Notes under the pieces: generated by a model
Told to the model about the DNA's origin: nothing
Seen by the model: only the letters and a program-made list of their open reading frames with translations
Database searches by the model: none
Position numbers and translations under genes: made by a program
In this document: one piece after another, positions 1 through 7,692 of the stretch
How positions within the stretch are numbered: the first letter of the stretch is position 1
Layout: the number at the start of each line of letters is the position of its first letter
From: Oscillospiraceae bacterium
GTDB lineage: Bacteria > Bacillota > Clostridia > Oscillospirales > Acutalibacteraceae
DNA: 64,000 nt
Assembly (NCBI GenBank): GCA_025757685.1
Contig: CP107220.1
Span: 21,001 to 85,000 of the forward strand
Reading direction: 5' to 3'

Positions 1-23
1 ACAATAAAATATTCACAAAAGAT

Positions 24-56
24 TAAGAGCTATCAGACATCAAGTCCGATAGCTCT
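24..56 (-). terminator. Hairpin downstream of the sensor kinase gene
   Basis: A 9-bp stem (26-34 with 48-56) around a 13-base loop. On the minus strand it is followed by a T-containing stretch. It lies about 150 bases past the end of the histidine kinase gene, so it probably ends that transcript. Confidence 0.45.
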
Positions 57-74
57 CATTATATTATTAAATTA

Positions 75-122
75 GAAATCGCAATTGAAAAAATAATCTG
101 TCTAACTTTAAATTGCGATTTC
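75..122. repeat. Perfect 12-bp inverted repeat
   Basis: Bases 75-86 are the exact reverse complement of 111-122, separated by 24 bases of AT-rich sequence. There is no clear T-tract, so it is not a standard terminator. It may be a processing hairpin or a remnant of a mobile-element end. No gene is seen in 1-208. Confidence 0.5.
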
Positions 123-208
123 AATAATAAATTCCAACTAAAAAATTCATTAAGAACAAGCAATGCTTATATCAAGTATATCTAAAACATTTATAAAAAA
201 CTTAATAA

Positions 209-1351
209 TCAATTATTTGTTTGTTCTTTTGGAAGTGTTACAAGCATTACTGTTCCATTTTTGTCGCTCTTTTCAGCTTTTACCGTACCGTTGTGCAAAA
301 GTACAATTTCCCATACAAGTGATAGTCCAAGACCTACACCGCCGTATGCTCTGCTACGAGATTTATCAATACGGAAAAATGGTTGAAAGATACTTTCTCT
401 GTACTGCTCGGGTATACCATAACCGTTATCTTTAACTCGTATATAAAGCTGATTATTCTTTTCGTCAACAGTTATAATGACAGAAGCGTTTTCTCTGTTG
501 TAGCGTATTGCGTTTTCAGTTAAATTGAATAATAAACGATAAATTAAGGTGTCACTGCCTATCATCCTACCATTGCCGTTGTATTCAAGGCGAATATTCT
601 TTTTTTCTGCAAGGGGAGCAAGGTCGGTAAATATTTCTTCAATCATAGGGGCAATTTCTATTGTATCTTTGCACTCAACTGTACGAAGCTCACTCATTTC
701 AAGCAGAGTTTTTGTCATTTGTGACATTCTTTCGTTTTGCTCTTGTAGCAGTGCAAGAAATTCTGCTGTATCGTTGCTCATATTTGGGTGCTCAACAGAA
801 AAAAGTTCAATTTGTGCTTGAGTTAAGGCAAGTGGTGTTCTTAACTCGTGCGCTGCATTTCCCGTGAATTGCCGTTGAGCAGTAAAACCGTTGTCGAGTC
901 GGTCAAGCATATTGTTAAAGGATTGACAAAACTGTTTGAATTCAGGCAAAACATCGGCGCTTATTTTCATATCTGCCAAATTGTTGGGCTGTACATTCTC
1001 TACTTGAGAGGCAAAACTTTTTAGCGACTTTAAAGCACGACCACTGACAAAATATGCAAGTATACCACCAAGTACGCTTACGGCAATTGTTATGTACCAA
1101 TTAGTAGTATTGAATGAAGCTTGTGCACCACTGATAATAATGGTAAGCTCACGGTCGAGATTTTCATTTTCCGGATTAAATGAACTCGGTTTGCCTTTAT
1201 CAATTTCACTATATGCTGATATTCCGCTGCCTATTGAATCCATATATCGTTTGCCTGAAAAACCGATTAAACAATTCATCAGCACACAAGTTATGCAAAT
1301 TAAAGCGGTGGTCATTAAGGTTATTCGCCATTGTAAAGAAAGTTTTTTCAC
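209..1351 (-). CDS. Membrane sensor histidine kinase
   Basis: This 380-residue protein is the sensor of a two-component system. It has a transmembrane segment at about residues 11-30, an extracytoplasmic loop of about 55 residues, and a second membrane segment at about 85-103. A short linker leads to the phosphoacceptor H-box (NAAHELRTPLAL, His168), an N-box (NLTENAIRYN), a G1 box (DNGYGIP) and a G2 box (GGVGLGLSL). All the residues needed for autophosphorylation are present. Its start overlaps the end of the response regulator gene by four bases, so the pair is translationally coupled. It is AT-rich, like the divergent redox cassette but unlike the GC-rich genes after 4.5 kb. The signal it senses cannot be read from the sequence. 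Confidence 0.93.
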   Translation of the reverse strand: MKKLSLQWRITLMTTALICITCVLMNCLIGFSGKRYMDSIGSGISAYSEIDKGKPSSFNPENENLDRELTIIISGAQASFNTTNWYITIAVSVLGGILAYFVSGRALKSLKSFASQVENVQPNNLADMKISADVLPEFKQFCQSFNNMLDRLDNGFTAQRQFTGNAAHELRTPLALTQAQIELFSVEHPNMSNDTAEFLALLQEQNERMSQMTKTLLEMSELRTVECKDTIEIAPMIEEIFTDLAPLAEKKNIRLEYNGNGRMIGSDTLIYRLLFNLTENAIRYNRENASVIITVDEKNNQLYIRVKDNGYGIPEQYRESIFQPFFRIDKSRSRAYGGVGLGLSLVWEIVLLHNGTVKAEKSDKNGTVMLVTLPKEQTNN

Positions 1352-2022
1352 TTTTTCTCCTCCATTACATAACCCTCGCTTATACGGTTGTGAATAGGGT
1401 CATAGCCTAATGCACTACGAAGCTTTTTTCTTAATGATGAAATATGCACTCTTATTGAGTTGCTGAAATTGTCAACACTGCTGTCCCATACGTGTTCAAT
1501 CAACTCCTCTTGACTGACAGGTCTGCCTTGATTCAACATTAGATATTCAAGTATGCCTGTTTCCTTGCGAGTTAAAGATAATTCTTCATCCTTTACATCT
1601 GCTTTGCGTGTTTTTGTGTTAAATGAAAGATTTGAACATTTTAAAACAATATCGTTTTGAGTGAACTTTCTAAGGGTAAGGTTTCGTATTCTTGCCGAAA
1701 GCTCATCTAAGTGAAATGGTTTTGTTAAATAATCATTTGCACCTTCATCTAATCCTAAAACCTTGTCTGCAACCTCACAACGGGCTGATAAAATTAAAAC
1801 CTTTGTGTCAATGTCTGTTTGCCTCAGAGTTTTCAATACGGTCATTCCGTCAACATTAGGTAGGTTTAAATCGAGCACAACAAGGTCGAAACTTTCAACA
1901 CTAAGCATATCTAATGCCTTTTGACCGTCATAGCAATAATCAACACTGTAAGCAAGACGCTTAAGACTTCTTACGATTGTGTCACAAAGAGCAACCTCGT
2001 CTTCAACAACTAAAATATGCAT
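1348..2022 (-). CDS. OmpR/PhoB-family response regulator
   Basis: The 224-residue protein has a receiver domain with acidic residues near position 8-9, phosphoacceptor Asp51 (VVLDLNLPNVDG) and the conserved KPF near residue 105. A C-terminal winged-helix DNA-binding domain of the OmpR type follows. A Shine-Dalgarno AGGAG lies six bases before the ATG. It is the first gene of the operon with the kinase, and it faces away from the redox cassette at 2164-4224. A long inverted repeat in the shared upstream region (2080-2116) is a natural candidate binding site. The most likely regulon is therefore its own operon and the divergent cassette; this is inference from position. Confidence 0.94.
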   Translation of the reverse strand: MHILVVEDEVALCDTIVRSLKRLAYSVDYCYDGQKALDMLSVESFDLVVLDLNLPNVDGMTVLKTLRQTDIDTKVLILSARCEVADKVLGLDEGANDYLTKPFHLDELSARIRNLTLRKFTQNDIVLKCSNLSFNTKTRKADVKDEELSLTRKETGILEYLMLNQGRPVSQEELIEHVWDSSVDNFSNSIRVHISSLRKKLRSALGYDPIHNRISEGYVMEEKK

Positions 2023-2079
2023 AAATATCTCCTGTCACTTGGAAAAATATCTTTATTATAGATTATAACATAAAAAAAT

Positions 2080-2135
2080 AAAATCTTTGTTAAATTTCTT
2101 TCTTAACAAGGATTTTATATCGTTCGTGATATAAT
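2080..2135. promoter_or_regulatory. Divergent promoter region with 14-bp inverted repeat
   Basis: Bases 2080-2093 are inverted at 2103-2116 with one mismatch and a 9-base centre. A TATAAT at 2130-2135 points toward the redox cassette but has no good -35 at 17 bases, as expected for an activator-dependent promoter. A minus-strand TATAAT lies near 2062-2067 for the response regulator. Confidence 0.5.
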
Positions 2136-2163
2136 AAGGCCAAAAATGAAGGGAGTGGTTAAA

Positions 2164-2310
2164 TTGTTCAAAGTAAAAAAAGCAATATCTCAAATCGGTT
2201 TCCTTGCTGCCGGAGTGGTTATGCTGTGCTATGGAGCAATGCGTGGTGAGGCAGACACTGTGCTTAGTAAAGCCATAAGATTATGCTTGGAGTGTATTGG
2301 AATTGGATAA
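2164..2310 (+). CDS. CD1871A-like CXXC micropeptide
   Basis: This 48-residue peptide starts at TTG 2164, eight bases after a Shine-Dalgarno AAGGGAG at 2149-2155. An in-frame ATG at 2146 would add six residues but lies before that site. It has one membrane helix (IGFLAAGVVMLCYGA), then a basic-acidic stretch and a C-terminal CLECIGIG with a CXXC pair. This ending is what I recall for the CD1871A family of CXXC micropeptides of Clostridia, usually found beside 4Fe-4S membrane proteins. Its last 14 bases overlap the start of the next gene. A role as a small redox or assembly partner of the ferredoxin-like membrane protein is inference. Confidence 0.8.
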   Translation: MFKVKKAISQIGFLAAGVVMLCYGAMRGEADTVLSKAIRLCLECIGIG

Positions 2311-3256
2311 AAGAAAAAAGAATGTTTCAAAGCTTGTAAGCCGTTTTCGTACTTGTATTCAGGCAGGTGCAACGCTTTTGACAAATATTCATTTACCTAA
2401 TTTTTTTAAAGGCGGAATATATCAGGGCAATGGCAAGGCTGTGTGCGTACCGGGGCTAAATTGCTACTCTTGTCCTGCTGCGTCGGGTGCGTGTCCAATC
2501 GGCTCGTTTCAGGCTGTTGTAGGCTCATCAAAATTTAAGTTTTCCTATTATGTAACAGGATTTTTAATTTTGCTTGGCGTGTTGCTTGGTCGATTTATTT
2601 GTGGCTTTTTGTGTCCGTTTGGATGGATTCAAGATTTGCTTCATAAAATACCGTGTAAAAAGCTTTCAACAAAAAAACTAAAGCCTTTAACATATTTAAA
2701 ATATATCATCTTGCTGTTGACGGTTGTATTACTACCTGTACTTGTGGTTAATGATGTTGGAATGGGCGACCCGTTCTTTTGCAAATATATATGCCCACAG
2801 GGTGTGCTTGAGGGTGCAATTCCATTGTCTGCTATTGATGAGGGTATACGCTCGGCTTTAGGAAATAAATTTATTCAAAAGCTTATTATTTTGATTATTG
2901 TAGTTGTACTGAGTGTGGTTTTCTATCGACCGTTTTGCAAGTGGATTTGTCCACTCGGTGCTTTTTATGCATTGATGAACAAGGTGTCGTTGCTTGGCAT
3001 AAAGGTTGATGAGCATAAATGCGTGTCTTGTGGCAAATGCGCAAGAGCGTGTAAAATGGATGTTGATGTAATAAAAACACCAAACAGCACTGAATGTATT
3101 CGTTGTGGTAAGTGTATAACTGCTTGTCCTACGGATGCACTAAGCTTTCACTACGGATTTGGTATGCCTGAAAAAAATCTTTGCAACACTGTAAAAGAAA
3201 ATAACAAAACAGATATGAAAACAAATAACAAAAAAGATATAACAACGGAGGAATAA
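2297..3256 (+). CDS. NapH/NosR-like 4Fe-4S membrane electron-transfer protein
   Basis: The 319-residue protein has several membrane helices and two paired cysteine motifs next to the membrane (ICGFLCPFGW and CKWICPLGAF), as in the NapH/NosR/MauN family. Two ferredoxin motifs follow near the C terminus (CVSCGKCARACKMDV and CIRCGKCITACPTDA). It probably carries electrons across or along the membrane to a thiol partner outside. It begins at TTG 2297, inside the end of the micropeptide gene; TTG 2303 is an alternative. The TlpA-like lipoprotein follows after five bases. The three genes plus the divergent two-component system form a cassette I have seen repeatedly in Clostridia, but its substrate is not known to me. 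Confidence 0.88.
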   Translation: MELDKRKKNVSKLVSRFRTCIQAGATLLTNIHLPNFFKGGIYQGNGKAVCVPGLNCYSCPAASGACPIGSFQAVVGSSKFKFSYYVTGFLILLGVLLGRFICGFLCPFGWIQDLLHKIPCKKLSTKKLKPLTYLKYIILLLTVVLLPVLVVNDVGMGDPFFCKYICPQGVLEGAIPLSAIDEGIRSALGNKFIQKLIILIIVVVLSVVFYRPFCKWICPLGAFYALMNKVSLLGIKVDEHKCVSCGKCARACKMDVDVIKTPNSTECIRCGKCITACPTDALSFHYGFGMPEKNLCNTVKENNKTDMKTNNKKDITTEE

Positions 3257-3261
3257 TAATT

Positions 3262-4224
3262 ATGAAAAAATCAAAAATATTAACTATACTTATGGTTTTA
3301 GTGCTTATGGTTAGCCTTGTTGCTTGTTCAACAACTAAAAATAACGACAAATCTAAGTCAAATAATACGGCTGATATTTCATCTTTAATGAAAAGTGAAC
3401 CAAGCGATTTAGAGGGCGCAACTGCACTTTATCAAAAGCTTATGCAAAAAGAAAATGAAATTTTATCAAGTAATTCACAGCTTTGGGAAAAAGTGTTTTT
3501 GTCAGCAAATAAGGACTCTTCTAAGATTGAAGACGGAACAAATTACGGCGACTTTTTGCTCAATACTATTGAAAACGGTAAAGATAACTTTACTGCAGAT
3601 GAGTTGAAAATTCTTAAAGACGGTGCAAATCAAATTAAAGAAATTGAGGGTAAACTCACAATTTTAGAACAAAAATATCCGGGCTGTGGCAGTAAGCCGA
3701 GCGAGGGTGAAAGTGTTGACGCTGAAAGTGCAGGTATGGTAAGTAACAATAGCAAACTTACTAAGTTTCCAAGCTTTAAGGGTAAGGACCTTGACGGAAA
3801 TGATGTTAACAGTGATGACATCTTCTCATCTAACAAAGTAACGGTTATAAATTTTTGGTTTACTACTTGTAATCCTTGTGTAGGTGAACTTGGCGATTTG
3901 GAAAAGCTTAATAAAGAACTTGCACAAAAAGGTGGTACCGTTATAGGTATTAACTCATTTACTCTTGGCGGTGACAAGACTGCTATATCTGAGGCTAAGG
4001 ATGTTTTGACCAAAAAAGGTATTACCTACAAAAATGTTTGGTTTGATTCAAACAGTGAGGCCGGTAAATTTGCTTCAGGTCTTTATTCATATCCAACAAC
4101 GTATGTAGTTGATAAAAACGGAAATATTGTAGGTCAACCAATTGTTGGTGCAATAACTTCATCATCACAAGCAAAGCAACTTAATAAACTTATTGATCAA
4201 GCAATTGAAAACAGTAAAAAATAA
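3262..4224 (+). CDS. TlpA-like thioredoxin-fold lipoprotein
   Basis: The 320-residue protein starts with a lipoprotein signal (lipobox near LVACST), so it should be anchored outside the membrane. A helical, Ser/Asn/Lys-rich region covers residues 25-150. From about 165 a TlpA/ResA thioredoxin fold begins, with the redox pair in WFTTCNPCVGEL and the cis-proline region SYPTTYVVD. It is likely a thiol-disulfide reductase fed by the upstream ferredoxin-type membrane protein. A strong GGAGG site lies ten bases before the ATG. It is the last gene of the cassette; the next sequence is transposase debris. Confidence 0.9.
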   Translation: MKKSKILTILMVLVLMVSLVACSTTKNNDKSKSNNTADISSLMKSEPSDLEGATALYQKLMQKENEILSSNSQLWEKVFLSANKDSSKIEDGTNYGDFLLNTIENGKDNFTADELKILKDGANQIKEIEGKLTILEQKYPGCGSKPSEGESVDAESAGMVSNNSKLTKFPSFKGKDLDGNDVNSDDIFSSNKVTVINFWFTTCNPCVGELGDLEKLNKELAQKGGTVIGINSFTLGGDKTAISEAKDVLTKKGITYKNVWFDSNSEAGKFASGLYSYPTTYVVDKNGNIVGQPIVGAITSSSQAKQLNKLIDQAIENSKK

Positions 4225-4272
4225 AGATTTTAAATATCTGGGTTCGGGGGTGCAGACATATTCTTGGACTGT

Positions 4273-4434
4273 TTAAACAGATAAACCAAGACGATGTCTG
4301 TACTCTACCGGGCTCATAAATCCCAGAGATTGTTTCATACGTTTGGTGTTATACCGGATGATATAATTATTAATTTCATCTATAAAAGTCTGCGCAAAAA
4401 TTCTTTTTGACAAAAGAGTTGTAAACAAAGTTGA
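4273..4434 (-). pseudogene. 3' remnant of an IS3-family transposase (OrfB)
   Basis: Reading the minus strand upstream from the stop at 4273-4275 gives a C-terminal segment containing FIDEINNYIIRYN and KRMKQSLGFMSPVEYR. This is the end of the integrase-type transposase of IS3 elements. It is open back to a stop at 4435 and has no start, so about 54 codons remain of a gene normally near 280 codons. It sits exactly where base composition changes from AT-rich to GC-rich, so it marks the edge of an inserted or rearranged segment. Confidence 0.8.
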
Positions 4435-4520
4435 TCACTTCTTCCACTTGCCTGCGCCTTATTCTTTAATCGGGAATAAATGGCGCCCGATGACTTGCAG
4501 GTAAAAACGATAATGCATTT

Positions 4521-4550
4521 AAGGCTTCCGCTTTTGCGGGAGCCTTTTTT
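4521..4550 (+). terminator. Rho-independent terminator without an intact upstream gene
   Basis: A GC-rich hairpin (GGCTTCCGC with GCGGGAGCC) is followed by TTTTTT. No intact plus-strand gene of the GC-rich type precedes it, so it probably belonged to a gene lost when the island or IS element arrived. Confidence 0.7.
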
Positions 4551-4613
4551 GTGTGGATTTATTGCTGGTGGTTGTTTTTTGTGGCGAAAAACAGAAAAAA
4601 TTCTCCAAATCCC

Positions 4614-4642
4614 TTGACGAAAAAGGGAGAAATGGATAGAAT
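4614..4642 (+). promoter_or_regulatory. Sigma-A promoter of the 4686 surface protein
   Basis: TTGACG at 4614-4619, a 17-base spacer and TAGAAT at 4637-4642. Transcription would start near 4650. This rules out the in-frame starts at 4551 and 4632 and supports 4686. Confidence 0.7.
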
Positions 4643-4685
4643 AAAACCGATTAGAAAGTTTTTTAGAGAGAGAAGAGGTATGACT

Positions 4686-5693
4686 ATGGGTCGGCGGATT
4701 TTGGCTGTGTTGGCAGCGCTTTTGGCGCTTTTGGCGCTTTTGTGGGCAGCGGTGCCGGCCTATGCAGCTTCGCCGGCGGTGGACAGCGCCTACCTGACCC
4801 GGGAGCCTTGGCAGAATGTGCCGGTTACAGAATTCCGGGCGGATGGTGCGATGGGCTATTACCAAATCTATGCCGACACGGACAATCATTGTCTGTATTT
4901 TGCGGTGAGTATGCAAGATCAGCAGGTGGAACCGGGGGCGAATACCGCCGCCGTTGCGCTGAATTTGCAGGTGTCCTCTGCCAAATTCTCCACTAGGAAA
5001 TTTACATTTACAACCGGCGCAGACAAGGCGTTGCAAAGCTACGACGGCATTGCCAGCGGCTGCAATATGCAGGTGGAAATACTGGAAAACAGCGGCGGTT
5101 ACGGCATCGCAGACGGCAATGCCTACTTTGCCATTGCGCTGGATAAAAGCCTGTGTGGGCCGTTGACGGTGCGGCTGGATTATAACTGCGGCGAGCGGGG
5201 CATTTGCCTTTTGGAGCGCGCTGCTTTCGACTACACTTTGCCGGAAAAGGCAACTGCAAGTCGCAATGCGCGCGCCGGGACAAAGCAACCAACCCGGCAA
5301 ACCACAACGAAAAAGAAAAAAGAGACCACCACCAAATTTACCTACACCGGCACAGTGCCCCACACGGCCAAAAGCGCACGGAAAAGCAGCGCCCAAACAG
5401 TAAGTAAGTTTGCGTACACCGGCGGGGCAAACACCGGTGATACGGAGGAAGAACTGCCAGTACAAACCGGCGGCACAGCCGTGCTTACCGACGGTACATA
5501 CACCGCAGCGGTGGCGCCTACGCACCGCTCTACCGTAGCGAATATTTTAATTTATCTTGCCATTGCCTTAGCCACAGCAGCCGTGATTGCATTGGCTGTA
5601 GGGATCATCAAATCCCGCAAAGCCAAGCAAGAGGAAGCCCGGGAAAAACAGAGACAAGAGGAAGAACAGGAAATCGAAGATTACGACGAATAG
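4686..5693 (+). CDS. Secreted, C-terminally membrane-anchored surface protein
   Basis: About 335 residues from ATG 4686, seven bases after AAGAGG. ATG 4680 is too close to that site. The N terminus is a signal peptide (GRRILAVLAALLALLALLWA, cut near AYAA). A beta-rich domain of about 180 residues follows, then a Thr/Lys-rich linker with two related units (KFTYTG and KFAYTG). Near residue 285 a hydrophobic helix starts (VANILIYLAIALATAAVI), followed by a charged Lys/Glu tail. The layout suggests an extracellular domain held by one C-terminal helix. I do not recognise the domain family and assign no function. A strong terminator follows within ten bases, so the gene is monocistronic. Confidence 0.8.
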   Translation: MGRRILAVLAALLALLALLWAAVPAYAASPAVDSAYLTREPWQNVPVTEFRADGAMGYYQIYADTDNHCLYFAVSMQDQQVEPGANTAAVALNLQVSSAKFSTRKFTFTTGADKALQSYDGIASGCNMQVEILENSGGYGIADGNAYFAIALDKSLCGPLTVRLDYNCGERGICLLERAAFDYTLPEKATASRNARAGTKQPTRQTTTKKKKETTTKFTYTGTVPHTAKSARKSSAQTVSKFAYTGGANTGDTEEELPVQTGGTAVLTDGTYTAAVAPTHRSTVANILIYLAIALATAAVIALAVGIIKSRKAKQEEAREKQRQEEEQEIEDYDE

Positions 5694-5701
5694 CAAAGCA
5701 G

Positions 5702-5728
5702 AAAGCCACCGATCATCGGTGGCTTTTT
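5702..5728 (+). terminator. Terminator of the 4686 gene
   Basis: A perfect stem, AAAGCCACCGAT with ATCGGTGGCTTT, runs into TTTTT nine bases after the stop codon. Confidence 0.88.
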
Positions 5729-5739
5729 GTTACAAGTCA

Positions 5740-5943
5740 AACCGCACCTTGGTCTGCGCGGCGGTAGCGGCAGCAGACCAGTGGCGTTGTCGATTTTCCT
5801 ATAATTGGCAAAGGGCAGTTCGCCGGGGCGGCTGACCATTCGATGGTCGCGGTTGTCCCGGAGCAGCAGTAGGTTGGAGAGGACGATATTTCGCTTAGAC
5901 GGTTTGTGCCGCAGCGCCGAATAAAGGTACCAACTTCATCCAT
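5740..5943. other. Apparently non-coding or decayed stretch
   Basis: About 200 GC-rich bases lie between two terminators. All short frames here are uninterrupted only for 60-80 codons and none has a good Shine-Dalgarno site. One minus-strand frame contains a protein-like run (RNIVLSNLLLLRDNRDHRMV) but has no start and continues through the neighbouring terminator. It may be a gene fragment; I cannot assign it. Confidence 0.3.
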
Positions 5944-5950
5944 TTCCTAC

Positions 5951-5987
5951 AAAAAAGAACCCGCTGATGACTGTTCATCAACGGGTT
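5951..5987 (-). terminator. Terminator of the 6016 membrane protein gene
   Basis: On the minus strand, AAACCCGTTGATGA pairs with TCATCAGCGGGTT and is followed by CTTTTTT, about 30 bases after the stop codon. Confidence 0.85.
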
Positions 5988-6015
5988 TGTCGGCTTAGGA
6001 CGATTTTAATCCGGG

Positions 6016-6342
6016 TCACAGAGAGGACAGGGCGCCGAGAGCAGCGGTGCCGACGAAGGCATAAAACAGCGACATTGCCACTACGGAGATGACCCACACA
6101 ATAATGTTGGCCCAAATAAAGTTCTTTTTGTTCTTATTGGTGTTGGGGCTGCACAGCCACACGATCCAGCAGATCAAATTCACCACCGGCAGGGCGGAGA
6201 GAATGAACATACCCACATACTGGCCAATGCTCATCACCTGGGTGGTGGGATCATAGGCCGGGGGCGCCGGTTGATAGGGTGGCTGATAGGGTTGTTGATA
6301 ATTGCCCTGAGGGTTCGGGTTTTGCTGATTGTATTGGTCCAT
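6016..6342 (-). CDS. Small membrane protein with Gln/Pro-rich N terminus
   Basis: The 108-residue protein begins with about 35 cytoplasmic residues rich in Gln, Asn, Pro and Tyr. Two hydrophobic helices follow, with a short Asn/Lys turn between them (SPNTNKNKKNFIW). This resembles small DUF4190/Tat-like accessory membrane proteins of Firmicutes, but I cannot name a family with confidence. GAGG lies nine bases before the ATG. It has its own sigma-A promoter with a palindrome over the start site and its own terminator, so it is an independently controlled single gene. The 42019 protein of this window has the same kind of N terminus. Confidence 0.8.
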   Translation of the reverse strand: MDQYNQQNPNPQGNYQQPYQPPYQPAPPAYDPTTQVMSIGQYVGMFILSALPVVNLICWIVWLCSPNTNKNKKNFIWANIIVWVISVVAMSLFYAFVGTAALGALSSL

Positions 6343-6369
6343 TTGGTACTTCCTCTTTTCTTAAAAAAT

Positions 6370-6418
6370 GTGCAGAACTCTGCACCCATAGCATACCATA
6401 CCTGGCATTAGCTGTCAA
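6370..6418 (-). promoter_or_regulatory. Promoter and palindromic operator of the 6016 gene
   Basis: On the minus strand TTGACA (6413-6418), 17 bases, TATGCT (6390-6395). Directly downstream, over the expected start site, is a palindrome GTGCAGA-N2-TCTGCAC at 6370-6385. The placement is typical of a repressor site. The -35 lies beside the stop codon of the DMT transporter gene. Confidence 0.65.
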
Positions 6419-7332
6419 TTCTTGCCTTTGCCGGGCAAATTTACGGCGCAGATCCCGATGGTAACCAGCGCGCCGGACAGCAGATAGCGCCAGGAGAAAG
6501 GCTCCCCCAGCAGCAGGCAGGAGAGTACCACCCCCAGTACCGGAATAAAGGCGTTATAAATGGCAATCTGCCCCACCGGGTGGTAGCGCAGCAGTTGGTT
6601 GTAAAACGAAAAACCCACGGCAGACACTGCCACCAGCGCCGCCAGGATCAGCAGTCCCTTGGGGTGTACACCCACCGGGTGGGCGCCCATCAGCAGCCCG
6701 GCAGGGATCAGCAGCGCGCCGCCCAGTGCCAGGGAATGGCCGGTAGCCACCAGCGGGTCCATTTTGCGGGTGACCACCCGGGTCAGCAGTCCACCTGCCA
6801 TGGCGCACACACTGCTGCACAGCAGCATACCGTCGCCGGAGAGGGTGAACTGCCCGGCGGTGCTGCCCAGGTTGATGAGCACAATGCCGGAGAACCCCAA
6901 CAGGCAGCCGAAAATCGACCGTAGGGTGAGCTTTTCCCGGAACATCACCGCGGCTGCGATAATCAGCAGGAAAGTGCCCAGGCTGTCCAGGATAGACGCC
7001 CGGCCGCCGGGGGAATTGGATACGCCCAGATAAAAGAAAAAGTAGTGCAGCGCCGTGTTGACCAGACCAAAGAGCACCAGCTGCCACCGTGTCTTGCCCC
7101 GGGGCACCGCAAAGGAGCGGCCGCACAGCTTGGCTACCGCCAGCACCACCAGACCGGCCAGCAAGAACCGCGCTCCGGCGAACAGTGCCTTGCCGCCGGT
7201 GTCTGTGCCGGCGATGCCAAAGTCCGCCAAACCCAGCTTGATCAGGGGAAAGGCGCAGGCCCAGCTTAGCGCCGCGCTGCCGGCAAACAGGGGCACCCAT
7301 TTTCGATTTTCAAACACAGAGGCTCGGCCCAT
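6415..7332 (-). CDS. DMT-superfamily (EamA) transporter
   Basis: A membrane protein of 305 residues from the ATG at 7332, which follows GGAG by six bases. An upstream in-frame start at 7419 has no such site and overlaps the promoter. It has about ten hydrophobic helices in two similar halves, with EamA-type features such as the early SWACAFPLIKLG and the HYFFFYLGV and YNAFIPVLGVVL helices. It is probably an exporter or importer of a small metabolite; substrates of this family cannot be read from sequence. It has its own promoter at 7388-7416. Confidence 0.88.
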   Translation of the reverse strand: MGRASVFENRKWVPLFAGSAALSWACAFPLIKLGLADFGIAGTDTGGKALFAGARFLLAGLVVLAVAKLCGRSFAVPRGKTRWQLVLFGLVNTALHYFFFYLGVSNSPGGRASILDSLGTFLLIIAAAVMFREKLTLRSIFGCLLGFSGIVLINLGSTAGQFTLSGDGMLLCSSVCAMAGGLLTRVVTRKMDPLVATGHSLALGGALLIPAGLLMGAHPVGVHPKGLLILAALVAVSAVGFSFYNQLLRYHPVGQIAIYNAFIPVLGVVLSCLLLGEPFSWRYLLSGALVTIGICAVNLPGKGKN

Positions 7333-7387
7333 TTTGTTCTCCGTTCTCGGCACACAGCCGCAGATCATCCTTTGTTTTTGCCGGATT

Positions 7388-7416
7388 ATTGTATAATAGC
7401 CGCCGCCAAAAGTCAA
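7388..7416 (-). promoter_or_regulatory. Sigma-A promoter of the DMT transporter
   Basis: Minus strand TTGACT (7411-7416), 17-base spacer, TACAAT (7388-7393), placing the start of transcription about 50 bases before ATG 7332. Confidence 0.7.
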
Positions 7417-7445
7417 CAAACGCGCACCGTCGCCTGCCGGCAGCG

Positions 7446-7682
7446 TCAGTTATACTGCCGTTCAAATAATTCTTCATAGGTGGTGCTCAAAATCTGCCGA
7501 ATGTGGCGGATCTCGTCTGGATAAATATGCCGCTGCCCCACCTCGATCTTGGCCACGGCGCTGCGGGTGATGTCGCACCCGGCCAGCTGTAATTTGGCGG
7601 AGAGCAGCTCCTGGGTCATGCCCTTTTCTTCCCGAATATGGCGGATATTCCGCCCCATCTGCTTTTCAAATTCAATATTCAT
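7446..7682 (-). CDS. XRE-family transcriptional regulator
   Basis: A 78-residue protein from ATG 7682, six bases after AGAGG. It is almost entirely a Cro/CI helix-turn-helix: NIRHIREEKGMTQELLSAKL, then a helix containing ITRSAVAKIEVG, and a short C-terminal dimer helix (ISTTYEELFE-like). It is divergent from the secreted protein at 7814. The palindrome ATTGCACCT...AGGTGCAAT downstream of that gene's promoter, and a single TTGCACCT half site just before this gene's own ribosome binding site, are good candidates for its operators. It likely represses both genes; this is inference from position. Confidence 0.9.
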   Translation of the reverse strand: MNIEFEKQMGRNIRHIREEKGMTQELLSAKLQLAGCDITRSAVAKIEVGQRHIYPDEIRHIRQILSTTYEELFERQYN

Positions 7683-7692
7683 GGTCAACCTC

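Noticed and set aside
4380..5525. Minus-strand frame of 381 codons over the surface protein
   Set aside because: Opposite to a gene with promoter, signal peptide and terminator; composition is that of an antisense frame.
5737..5943. Minus-strand frame of 68 codons
   Set aside because: No ribosome site and an unlikely composition; another frame of the same stretch looks more protein-like but has no start.
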